Part shown: in pieces, positions 25,458 through 35,000 of the stretch
Layout: every line of letters begins with the position of its first letter
Position numbering within the stretch: the stretch's first letter is position 1
From: JAWPMT01 sp965267435
GTDB taxonomy: Bacteria > Bacteroidota > Bacteroidia > Cytophagales > Cyclobacteriaceae
Assembly (NCBI GenBank): GCA_965267435.1
Contig: OZ253960.1
Span: 1,798,001-1,862,000 of the forward strand
Reading direction: 5' to 3'
Length of the DNA: 64,000 nucleotides
Translations under genes and position numbers: made by a program
Notes under the pieces: model-generated
Told to the model about the DNA's origin: nothing
Database searches by the model: none
The model's input: the letters and a program-made list of their open reading frames with translations, nothing else

Positions 25458-27452
25458 CTATATTGGAAATTGCGACCTGTCCAATGACGGCTGGAGGGAA
25501 ACAGCCCCATCGAAACAAGCTTTGGCTTGCTCCATTTGGCCGATGCTGTAGTACAGAAGGCCGAGATTCTGCAACACGACCGCATCATTTGGATTGACCG
25601 ACCTGGCCACTTCGAGTACCTCGATGGCTTTCTCATTCTCATTTTGAAGGGCGTAGACAGTACCCAAATTGCTTAACAGCTCCGGCTCTTCGGGGAAAAG
25701 TGCACGTCCTTTTTCCAGAAACAATCGTGCATTGACCAGGTCATTCTTTTGCTGGCCGTAAGTGCGTCCCAGAAACAGATAGAGGCTTAGACGAGGTGGA
25801 TCATAAACGAGCAACCGTTTAGACACAGCGATTTTGTAATCCGCGTCGTCACTGTTGTCCAGCACATAAACGATATTGTTCCACGCACTCGAATGCTCTG
25901 GATTGATCTGCAGGACTTCCAAATAGTATGGCAAGGACTGCCGGGCATCGTTGGTATAGTTCCATTGCGCATTGCCCATGAGCAAAAGCGCGTCGATGTA
26001 CTCAGGGTAACTCGAGATAGCACGTTGTAAGTGCTCAGTCGCCCGCTGTAGCATTCGAGACCTCATCGCTTCATTTTCTGGTTTGCTGGCTTCTTCAATC
26101 AGCGCCCCCCCAGCCATGGTGTTACTTTTGGCCCCATATGGACGGATGTCTGCATCGTGTGTTGCGAGGGTCAGATTATTTCTCCAGACAGCATTTCTAC
26201 GAATGGTTAAGACCGAGTAGACCAGAAGTACGGCACCAAGAGCTATCAGCGTCATATTGCGACGGGTAGCATGCCGCTTCACCCACCTGGGCATCAGTGT
26301 AGTGAAAACGAGCGTTGTCGCAATGGCAAAACTGATGGAGGGCACAAAGAGAAATCGTTCTCCCATGAAAACACCCACAGAAAATACAATATTGGATGTA
26401 ATGCTGATAGCAGCGAGGAAGAACAGTACCGCGAACGACCACATCTGTTTTTTGAGGAAGCCTCGCACTGCAAAAATCACAAGCACCCCGTACAGCACCA
26501 CCGAAAAGATGACACCAGGATGGTCCCAATCGACGAGGGCGATATGCCAGGGATAGTAGTCGAAGGTAAGCGGATGCGGCCATACCAATAATTGCAGGTA
26601 CTTGCCCAGTGTGAGAAAGATTGTAGCGTGCTTCTCCGCGGATGACGCTCCAAGGAATGGATCGTTCATCACGTTGTCCGCGACTCCCGCGACGCTACTC
26701 CCCACTACCCCATGTCGCAATGCAAACCAGACGGTGAAGCTGGTAACCAGGGCCAGGTATGCCGGTAGTGCCTGACGCAAGGAGTATGACGTAAAGAAGA
26801 ACACCATGAGCGGAACGAGGGCCAACCAGGTGACAGCACTTTCCTTTGACAGCATACCTAGAAAGAAGAAAACCCCGATACCCACAAGTGACAGGTTGCT
26901 GCGATTTTCCAGAAAGTCCAAAACTTTCAACGATGCCAACAAAACAAAACAAAGCGCTAGGATCTCATCCAAACCTTTGATGTTGGCGACCACTTCAGTA
27001 TGTACAGGGTGAAAGAACCAGAGCAGCGTCACGATCAAAGCAAAAGGCACTATTGAGCTCGTTTGTGATGCTGGAGGCCGCAGTTTATCCAGCAGTAAAT
27101 AGAGCAAAAAGCCAGAAAGGATATAACAGAGGATACTGAAGAAGTGGGCAAAGAGCGGACGATTTCCGACCAACTCAAATTGTAGGCTATGTATGACCAA
27201 TGACAGGGGCCGGTACCTTCCTCCTGACACAAGTTCCTTCTCCTCGCCAAAGTACCCTCTGAAGTGGTCGTTCGTCAAGTGGTCCCAGATTCCAGCAAGT
27301 CCTTTCTGTGTGAATTCGTTTTCTGTGTAGACCACCATATCGTCCAGGGCAAATTCATGCAAAAGTGTGTTGCCGTATAGTAAGAATCCATTGACAGCAA
27401 TGATGTAGAACACCCTCTTTCTACCAAGATTCCATGGACTTGATTGTTCCAT
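25458..27452 (-). CDS. TMTC-like GT-C membrane glycosyltransferase with TPR tail
   Basis: 664 residues from the ATG at 27452; the frame extends two codons to a TTG. About eleven membrane helices occupy residues 1-430. The first loop has the acidic pair ALDDM and GGRYRPLSLVIH. A later loop has FFHPVHTEVVANIKGLDEI and then SKESAVTWLALVPL, matching the H-P-x-H-x-E-x-V and K-E pattern of TMTC/DUF1736 proteins. These are GT-C-fold O-mannosyltransferases in animals. The C-terminal about 200 residues are TPR repeats (AIEVLEVARSVNPNDAVVLQNLGLLYYSIG). It would transfer a sugar from a lipid-phosphate carrier onto exported proteins or glycans. Substrate unknown; bacterial homologues are little studied. 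Confidence 0.78.
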   Translation of the reverse strand: MEQSSPWNLGRKRVFYIIAVNGFLLYGNTLLHEFALDDMVVYTENEFTQKGLAGIWDHLTNDHFRGYFGEEKELVSGGRYRPLSLVIHSLQFELVGNRPLFAHFFSILCYILSGFLLYLLLDKLRPPASQTSSIVPFALIVTLLWFFHPVHTEVVANIKGLDEILALCFVLLASLKVLDFLENRSNLSLVGIGVFFFLGMLSKESAVTWLALVPLMVFFFTSYSLRQALPAYLALVTSFTVWFALRHGVVGSSVAGVADNVMNDPFLGASSAEKHATIFLTLGKYLQLLVWPHPLTFDYYPWHIALVDWDHPGVIFSVVLYGVLVIFAVRGFLKKQMWSFAVLFFLAAISITSNIVFSVGVFMGERFLFVPSISFAIATTLVFTTLMPRWVKRHATRRNMTLIALGAVLLVYSVLTIRRNAVWRNNLTLATHDADIRPYGAKSNTMAGGALIEEASKPENEAMRSRMLQRATEHLQRAISSYPEYIDALLLMGNAQWNYTNDARQSLPYYLEVLQINPEHSSAWNNIVYVLDNSDDADYKIAVSKRLLVYDPPRLSLYLFLGRTYGQQKNDLVNARLFLEKGRALFPEEPELLSNLGTVYALQNENEKAIEVLEVARSVNPNDAVVLQNLGLLYYSIGQMEQAKACFDGAVSLQPSLDRSQFPI

Positions 27453-27486
27453 TTTCAATTGAGGAGATCGTTACAGATGGGCATAG

Positions 27487-28680
27487 TCAATCTTGCAATA
27501 GTGCCCCTGCCAAAAACAGGCTTTCAGGATCAAATGATAAAAATACCATACGCTCATAAGGACTCTTTTCACCCATTTCGTAAAAGAGACCGACATTGCC
27601 ATCGGGAAGGCTGGCTAACGATGAATACGCTGAAGGTCCACTGAAAACCAGTTTCGAGTTGGGCCAGGTGGCACCATCATCAAAGCTCACCCTTATGGTC
27701 ATGTTCGTCCGTTCAAACGGCGTGGCGGGATTGGAGAAAAGGAACATACGCTCACCTCCCAACGAGCCATAGTCGATGATGCTCCCCTGGCACACCGGCT
27801 CTACCAATTGCGGATCATGCTGCACGGTTGACCACGTTTCCCCACCATCCTCGCTGAAACTTAAGGCCCGACTCGCCTTCCCATGATAGGACCTCATGTT
27901 CATCATCAACCTGCCGTCAGCAAGTTCGACAAGCTGGCTTTCATTGACTTCCGGGGTGATGATCTTGCTCATTCGCCAGGTATCGCCACCATCATCGCTG
28001 ATGAGCACATGCGCGCCGTAGCCAAAACCGTCCCTGGAAGTGTTATCAGGGTCGTTGTAGCTATTGTTGCATGGGACAACAAGACGTCCTGCATACTTCT
28101 CGCCCTTCAACTGGACTCCTACGCCAGGACCGGTCGCGTACCATCCCCACTCGGGAACCTTTGCGCTTTCGAAGAGATTTTGAGGCTCCGACCAGGTAAG
28201 ACCATCATCATCTGAATAGGTCATGTAGGGTACCCGGGTGCTGTCACTCTTTTTTCGGATGATGTCGTGTTCACGGTCGGTGCCAAGGTTCCAGGTCATG
28301 AATAGGAGGATCCTGCCTGTGTTTTGATCCACCACGGGGCAGGGATTTCCGCAAGTATTACCACCATCATCCCAAACGACCCTTTGGTCACTCCATGTTT
28401 GACCATTGTCCAGGGATCGCTTGAGCAGCATATCGATATCGCCAGAGTCGCCCCCTTCCCTTCCTTCTGCAAATGCCAGAAGGGTCCCGGCTTTGGTGAC
28501 AATCAAAGAGGGAATCCGATAATTGTTGTGGCTAGTGTCCTCCTGGCTCCAAAGTGTTGTCATAAAGATCTCCCTCTGGGCCTTATTCGGCGCCTCGCAA
28601 GCAGCCAATACTAGCACCCCAAGAACAAGGTAGCACATGGGTTTCCAGATCAGCCTCGATCCAAAACTACTGGCTTTCAT
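27487..28680 (-). CDS. Exo-alpha-sialidase-like BNR-repeat lipoprotein
   Basis: 397 residues from the ATG at 28680, chosen because it gives a proper lipoprotein signal (VLVLAAC) and overlaps the upstream amidohydrolase stop by 14 nt. The sialidase signature YRIP (NNYRIPSLIVTKAGTLLAFAEGR) is followed by five Asp-box loops (SLDNGQTW, SDDDGLTW, SDDGGDTW, SEDGGETW, SFDDGATW) of a six-bladed propeller. The Arg in YRIP and the Asp of EGREGGDSGDID fit catalytic positions. The enzyme would remove terminal sialic acid or a related nonulosonate outside the cytoplasm. No nan catabolic genes are adjacent. It is translationally coupled to the amidohydrolase lipoprotein gene. Confidence 0.85.
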   Translation of the reverse strand: MKASSFGSRLIWKPMCYLVLGVLVLAACEAPNKAQREIFMTTLWSQEDTSHNNYRIPSLIVTKAGTLLAFAEGREGGDSGDIDMLLKRSLDNGQTWSDQRVVWDDGGNTCGNPCPVVDQNTGRILLFMTWNLGTDREHDIIRKKSDSTRVPYMTYSDDDGLTWSEPQNLFESAKVPEWGWYATGPGVGVQLKGEKYAGRLVVPCNNSYNDPDNTSRDGFGYGAHVLISDDGGDTWRMSKIITPEVNESQLVELADGRLMMNMRSYHGKASRALSFSEDGGETWSTVQHDPQLVEPVCQGSIIDYGSLGGERMFLFSNPATPFERTNMTIRVSFDDGATWPNSKLVFSGPSAYSSLASLPDGNVGLFYEMGEKSPYERMVFLSFDPESLFLAGALLQD

Positions 28681-30322
28681 ACACCCTCCTTCCGTCAACA
28701 AAAGTTTGCAAAACCTCAACATCTTTGATTTGGGTAGGATCAATCTCCAAAAGATTCGCGGACAGGATGACAAAATCCGCCAATTTACCCTTTGCCAGGC
28801 TCCCCTTCACGTCTTCATCAAAAGAGGCATAAGCGGCACTGGCAGTGTAGGCCTTGAGGGCCTCTTCAACTGTGATTTGCTGCTCCGGCACCCAGCCATC
28901 GGGGTTGGCGCCGTCCAGGGTCTGGCGTGTGACCGCCGCGTAGATCCCATAGAGTGGATCGGGAGGTGCCACAAACCAGTCACTACCAAAGGCGACGCTT
29001 GCTCCATGATCGAGTAAGGACCGAAAAGCATAGGTTGACTGAATGCGGTCGGCACCAATCACTTTCTCTGCCCACCGACCATCATCAATCGCATGGTAGG
29101 GCTGCATGCTGGGAACTACGCCTATCTCAGCAAATCTTGAATAGTCTTCTGGATCAATGTGCTGAGCATGTTCGATTCGAAATCGCTTGTCTCCAGGCCC
29201 ATTTTGCTCAGTCGCCTGCTGGTACACATCCAGAATAAATCTGATGGCTTCGTCACCAATGGCGTGTACCGCCACCTGCAAACCCGCTTCATCAGCGCCG
29301 GTGACCCATGCTCGTAGACTGTCCTTGGGATTGATATAAATGCCACGATCTGCCGGGCTATCCGTATAGGGCTCCAAAAATGCCGCAGTGTGGGATCCCA
29401 ATGAACCATCGACGAACCCTTTGAGGCCGCCCAGTTTCAGCCACTCGTCGCCGGGGCCATCGCGCTCCATCATTGCGGTCAGGCTTCGCCATTCCGAAAG
29501 GGGTGTCAACGCATAAATACGAGTGAATTGATCTCCCCTTTCCATCGCCGTGCGGATGGCATCGAGATGTGCTTCCGTTGCCCCCACATGATGAACAGAA
29601 GTCACGCCGAGGGAGGAAACATACTCCATGGCTGCCCTAAGTGCCTGGGCATACTGTTGGTCGGTAGGTGAAGGGATGACCCGCCCTACAAGTCCCATGG
29701 CATTGTCCTTAAAAATGCCGGTGGGGTTGCCTTGCGCATCTCTGACAATCTCTCCGCCCTCGACATCCGGTGTGTCGGCATCAATGCCTGCTAGTTCCAT
29801 GGCTTTAGAATTAGCCAGTCCCATGTGACCATCAAGGCGGCGAACAAAAACAGGAATTTCCGCAGTGTATTCATCGATCCATTCTTTCGCGGGTAACTCC
29901 CCACCCCACTGCTCATGGTCCCAGTCACCGCCCGTAATCCAACCGTCCGTAGTTTCGCCGAACTTCGCGATCCGACTTGAAAATTCCTCCGGTGTCTTCG
30001 CATCACGAAGCTGGACGCTTGCCAGGGCAAATCCTCCGGTGAAGAAATGTACGTGGCAATCGATGAAGCCCGGGACAATCATTTTGCCGCCAGCATCAAA
30101 CATCTCCGTTGATGCCGATTGCCATTCGGAGATCTCCTCATTGCGGCCTACCGCCAGGATAACGCCATCCCGGATGGCCATACTTTCTGCTACGGGCTGA
30201 AGGTCGTCGCCCGTCCAGAGGCTGCCATTGACTACGATCAGATCCGCGAACTCCCGATCTTGCTGGCATGAATAGATGATGAAGACAAGGTACAAGGCAA
30301 GCAGGCATGCAATGGGTTTCAT
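28667..30322 (-). CDS. Amidohydrolase family (YtcJ-like) lipoprotein
   Basis: 551 residues. Lipoprotein signal with IIYSC near residue 19. The metal-dependent hydrolase core is visible: PGFIDCHVHF (first two His ligands), AVHAIGDEAI, FRIEHAQHI, and AFGSDWFVAPPDPLYGI, which contains the catalytic aspartate. The N-terminal beta-sandwich (DLIVVNGSLWTGD) and C-terminal KGSLAKGKLADFVILSANLLEI complete the composite domain. YtcJ-like enzymes hydrolyse amides or formamides; an exported lipoprotein form is common in Bacteroidota. It shares an operon with the downstream sialidase-like gene (14-nt overlap). Substrate unknown. Confidence 0.88.
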   Translation of the reverse strand: MKPIACLLALYLVFIIYSCQQDREFADLIVVNGSLWTGDDLQPVAESMAIRDGVILAVGRNEEISEWQSASTEMFDAGGKMIVPGFIDCHVHFFTGGFALASVQLRDAKTPEEFSSRIAKFGETTDGWITGGDWDHEQWGGELPAKEWIDEYTAEIPVFVRRLDGHMGLANSKAMELAGIDADTPDVEGGEIVRDAQGNPTGIFKDNAMGLVGRVIPSPTDQQYAQALRAAMEYVSSLGVTSVHHVGATEAHLDAIRTAMERGDQFTRIYALTPLSEWRSLTAMMERDGPGDEWLKLGGLKGFVDGSLGSHTAAFLEPYTDSPADRGIYINPKDSLRAWVTGADEAGLQVAVHAIGDEAIRFILDVYQQATEQNGPGDKRFRIEHAQHIDPEDYSRFAEIGVVPSMQPYHAIDDGRWAEKVIGADRIQSTYAFRSLLDHGASVAFGSDWFVAPPDPLYGIYAAVTRQTLDGANPDGWVPEQQITVEEALKAYTASAAYASFDEDVKGSLAKGKLADFVILSANLLEIDPTQIKDVEVLQTFVDGRRVYESQ

Positions 30323-30451
30323 GCTGTAAACATAATGTAGCTGTCGCGAGTAAGTGCCCCGATTGCTTGAGAGTTATCACAAGTGCATCCAGCGTTCATG
30401 CCATTACAAGAATTCGAGTAACTTTCTCCTCTATTTGAAGTCCCAAGACCC

Positions 30452-32014
30452 ATGAAAAACCTAACACTCCTTCTTGCCTTTTGTGCGATTGTGCCCTTCA
30501 CTTTGGCCCAGGAAAATGTAGACCTCGAAGCGATCGAAAAAATCCGGGATGAAGGCCTCAACAGATCCCAAATTGAGCAGATCGCCCATAACATCACCGA
30601 CCGCTCAGGACCACGATTGACGAACTCCCCCGGCTATCAGAGAGCGGCCAGTTACGCCCTTCAACAATTGGAAGAATGGGGGCTTCAAAATACTGAGCTT
30701 GAACCCTGGGGTGAGTTCGGTCGCGGATGGGAGCTGAAGAAGAGCTATATCGCCATGACGAAGCCGTACTACATGCCCTTGATCGCCGTCCCCAACGCCT
30801 GGTCGGAAAGTACCGATGGTTTTATCACTGGCAAGATCGAAAAGCTCGACATCGTGGACAAAGACGACTTCGGCGACTTCGAGGGGCAATTGAAAGGACG
30901 AATATTGATGTTCCCTCCTCCTCCATCCTACATCGCACAGAAGGGAGATCCTTCTCCCACATTCGAAGCTGACGCTGTTCGCTTCACTCCTGAGGAATTG
31001 GAAGCGATGGAAGACCCGATCGACCGTCAAAGTCGGTGGACACCACAGGAGTTGACCGCCAGAGCAGCACGTCGGCAGGCCCGAAATGATGTCAACAACT
31101 TTCTCGCCGAGGAAGAGGTGGGACTCATTATCAGAGGAGCAGTAGGAAAGCATGGAACACTGTTCACCAGCAGTCGCCGAGATGGTTGGGTCGCTGATGC
31201 GACCAAGGGTGTGGCGGAATTTAACCTGGCGCCAGAGCACTACTATCTGATAGAGCGACTTGTCGAAAATGGTCAAGAGGTCGAGATTGAAGCGGAGGTG
31301 CAAGTGGAATTTCAAGAGGAAGATTTGCAAGGCTACAATGTGCTCGCAGAGTTCCCCGGGACAGACCCGGATTTGAAATCGGAGGTGGTGATGCTGGGAG
31401 CGCACCTTGACTCCTGGCATGGTGCGACGGGAGCGACGGACAATGGCGCTGGGAGCATCGTGATGATGGAGGCCATGCGCATCCTCAAGGCCACGGGTCT
31501 GCAGCCGAGAAGAACGATACGTATTGCGCTATGGGGCGGCGAGGAGCAAGGCCTGAACGGTTCCAGAGGATATGTCAAAAACCATTTTGGTGATCGAGAA
31601 ACGATGAATCTGAAACCTGAGCATAACAATATCTCCGCGTACTACAACATCGACAATGGTACTGGCAGGATTCGCGGCATTTACCTACAGGGGAATGAGC
31701 AGATGCGCCCGATCTTCGACGAATGGTTCAAGCCAATGGACGACCTCATTGAGGACAGAACGATTACGATCCGAAACACTGGGGGGACCGACCACCTGCC
31801 CTTTGACTGGATCGGAATACCTGGTTTCCAGTTCATCCAGGATGGCATCGAATACAACACAAGGACACACCATACCAACATGGATACTTATGACCGCCTG
31901 GTGATGGATGACTTGCGCCAGATCGCGGTGATTGTCGCTTCCTTCGTTTACAATACTGCCCAAAGAGATGAGAAGCTGCCGAGGGAATCGGTGGAGGATT
32001 TGCAGTCGAGGTAG
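30452..32014 (+). CDS. Secreted M28-family zinc peptidase (carboxypeptidase Q-like)
   Basis: 520 residues with a signal peptide (cleavage near FTLAQ). The two-zinc M28 site is evident: GAHLDSWHGATGATDNGAG (first His and bridging Asp), ALWGGEEQGLNGSRGY (catalytic Glu-Glu pair), YNIDNGTGRI (Asp ligand) and the C-terminal HHTNMDTYDRL (final His). An inserted PA-like region occupies about residues 100-270. It is most like plasma glutamate carboxypeptidase/aminopeptidases that digest peptides in the periplasm. It is a single gene convergent with the large T9SS cargo gene, with a GC-rich hairpin between them at 32028-32047. Confidence 0.92.
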   Translation: MKNLTLLLAFCAIVPFTLAQENVDLEAIEKIRDEGLNRSQIEQIAHNITDRSGPRLTNSPGYQRAASYALQQLEEWGLQNTELEPWGEFGRGWELKKSYIAMTKPYYMPLIAVPNAWSESTDGFITGKIEKLDIVDKDDFGDFEGQLKGRILMFPPPPSYIAQKGDPSPTFEADAVRFTPEELEAMEDPIDRQSRWTPQELTARAARRQARNDVNNFLAEEEVGLIIRGAVGKHGTLFTSSRRDGWVADATKGVAEFNLAPEHYYLIERLVENGQEVEIEAEVQVEFQEEDLQGYNVLAEFPGTDPDLKSEVVMLGAHLDSWHGATGATDNGAGSIVMMEAMRILKATGLQPRRTIRIALWGGEEQGLNGSRGYVKNHFGDRETMNLKPEHNNISAYYNIDNGTGRIRGIYLQGNEQMRPIFDEWFKPMDDLIEDRTITIRNTGGTDHLPFDWIGIPGFQFIQDGIEYNTRTHHTNMDTYDRLVMDDLRQIAVIVASFVYNTAQRDEKLPRESVEDLQSR

Positions 32015-32027
32015 ACGTAGTGTAAGC

Positions 32028-32047
32028 AGCCCTTACAACGTAGGGCT
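32028..32047. terminator. Possible shared hairpin between convergent genes
   Basis: AGCCCT (32028-32033) pairs with AGGGCT (32042-32047) around an eight-base loop in the 33-nt gap between convergent genes. There is no T-run on either side, so it is a weak terminator candidate. Confidence 0.3.
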
Positions 32048-35000
32048 CTATCTCAAAAGGTAAACGGAGCCTGACTTCACCACTCGGTCTCCCTGGCATT
32101 CGTCGAAATACGACAGCGACCAGAAATAAGTGCCCGTTGGACTCCCTCCCCCATCCCAAGGCTCACCGGGATCCTGGGTTCGGTACACTTCCGCACCCGA
32201 TCGGTCGACAACGGTAAAATCCATCTCGACGAGATCGGCAAACAAGTCGAATGCAAAGACATCGTTGATGCCATCACCGTTGGACGTGAAGGCATTGGGA
32301 ACTTCATCTCCTTCTGTGACAAACACTTTGACCGTATTGATAGAGGACAGCAGGCAACCCAGTGAATCGATTTCGTAGGTGAGCTCAACTTCCCCATTGG
32401 CGAGCTGGCTTGCATCCAATATGGTCCCGGTAATCAATTCACCATCCAATCGCCACGTGCCTCCTGTGGGTCGGGCTGACAACTCGATCATCTCTGCCGA
32501 TGAACAGATCAGGTCTGGAAAATCGAGCACGAAGTCTACTTCGGGCGTCAAGATATCGATCGTGTCTGACTGAAACGAACAGCCGTCCACGACAAACTCG
32601 CAATAGTAGCTACCACCGGCGGAAACCGAGGTCGCTGCCCCTCCTCCTGGCGAAGCAACAAACGAAAACGAATTCGTAGGCTGGAAGTACCATTGGTAGG
32701 AAGTAGCATCCCCTACCATATCTAGCGTCAACTGACGTGTTTCACCCTCACAGAGCACCGTGGACCCGGCCACCTCGAGGCTACTATTGATTACTGGCGC
32801 CAGTACATCGAAAGACACCGCCTCCACGCAGGACCCATTCGAAACCTCCACCAGGTAGTTCCCTGGCTCGGAAACGGTGAGTGAGGAGGTTGACGTCGCA
32901 TCACGGACTGACTCGAATCCCGAAGTAGAGTCCGGGCGATAAAACCAAGAGAAGTCCACATCTAAAACGCTGCGTACGTCCACAAACAATAAGCCCGGGT
33001 TGCCCTCGCACACTTCCTGTCCATCAGGAGCACGGGAAATGATCTCTGGTCTGTTCTCATCAGATAGCTCCACGACAAAAGCACGGGCATCCATACAGCC
33101 CTTATTGCCGAATGCTAAGAGATACTCCCCAGGTTCAGTCACATTGACGGTGGCGCTACCGTCAAAACCTTGAAGTCGCTGCCACCCCATGGTGGGTGTC
33201 GCGCGGTACGACCACTCCAACTGCCCGGGAAATGCATCAAACATCGCGAACAAAGGCACCGATCCTCCTTCACACAAGAAGGTGATATAATCCGAGCCGT
33301 CGACCAACTCCGGAGGACTCGCCACGTCGATCACAATGGAGGACTGACAGTCGCCCGATTCAAATGAAACCCTATAGCCGCCAGGAGCCAAAGCGGAAGG
33401 ATCAAACGTGCCTTGTACCGCGTCGGTAATACCTGAGCCCGACCAAATCCCATTTTCCGCGCCCGTAACGGACAGGTCGACGGGGGCACCATCAACGCAG
33501 AAGGCCTGCCCGGGATCGAGGATATGTAGTGACTGACGAAATTGGTACACGGCCCCCGACAAGACCCCACGATCCGTACTCGCTCTTGGAGCACCGATCA
33601 TCCAAACGTCATCGATCACCTCGATCTCCTTACCAAAACCATCTCCAAGGGATCCGCTCTCCGCCTCCAAAATCGATACTTCATGAACTGAAGCGCTCGT
33701 AAAGGGCAGATCCCGATCAAAAACATAAACCTGTCCCGCGGGACTCGTCAAGAGGTCCGATACCGATGAAGCGCCCTCATTGAAATGCGGTGCGCTGACG
33801 AACAGATAGCGGCTGTCAATATGAACCTGATAACCAAAATTACTTGAGGGAATAGGTTCGTTTGGCGTGAGGATCCATTTCTCAGGGATCGAACCTGACC
33901 AACCACCGGTCGGTCTTTGGAAGACGTAAGCTGCGCCGGCCGAGATATCGGGGGAGTCAGCAAGCAACTCGCCAGACGCACTTGAGTTGAGAGCACCGAC
34001 AACGATGAGGTCATCGTGCATGGCAATGCTAAGGCCGAACTGGTCGATGTCCCGTTGGTTTCGGGCGAGGAGTCTCGCGTCTTCGGTGGCTCCTTGCCAC
34101 TGATTGCCTTTCTTGCGATAGACATATACTTTGGCATCTTCTTCACTCACTGTCGGTCTGCCTCCCGCCGCCACAACGATCAAGGAGTCGCTTATGATCA
34201 CCTCCCTGCCAAAGAAGTCAAATTGGCTGTCATCTTCCGGCCGCAGGCTGCCGATGAACTGCCACGTCCCCGATACGTCTTCATAGAGATGCACCCTGCC
34301 CCTATCATCCCTGTTGGTCGCATTGAACTGCGTGATTGCCAGCACCTCATCGTGCAAGGCAATGGCTCGGCCGAATCCTTTGCGGCTATTGTCGACAGGC
34401 ACTCCAGGGACGGCGATCTCAGGCGAGAGCACACTTCCAGTTAATTCCCACCCCTCTGCCGTCAACCGATAGCTATAAACAATCCCCTGCCGGTTCTCGT
34501 GGAAGGGCGCGGCCACGAATAGCAGAGAATCCCGAAGATCATGTGCCGCACCAAACCCTTCGAACGCGGCCGTGCTTGGTGACCGCAACACTTGGCTTAG
34601 CGTCCATGCCGTAGCTTCAGCGCTTTTCTGATAGAGGTACACGGCCCCTGCTCCTGGTGCCCCCTCATCATCGCCCGCAGCGGTCACCGCCATCCAATTG
34701 CCGTGATGGCTCAGCTGGTCTCCAAATCGGTCCTCCGCGGCACTTGAATCTGTGGCCACCAACAGGGACGTGTATTCCTCGACAGCTGTAAAATTCCCGC
34801 CGGGAGGTTCGTAGCTGTAGAGCCGCTCGAAACTGAAATCGTTACTCTGCAGATCACCAGGTAAATTGAGAACAAGGTGCTCGTTACTGGCTTTGATCTG
34901 GTCGCCAAAATTGAGACCAATCACCGGTGACAATAGCAATGACGTCCTGGATTGGTCCTTCCATGAATCGCCAGTCTTTTCAAAAATGGAGAGAGCCGCT

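Noticed and set aside
30605..31420. A 271-codon open frame opposite the M28 peptidase gene
   Set aside because: Overlaps an intact zinc peptidase; no signal, motif or start context of its own.
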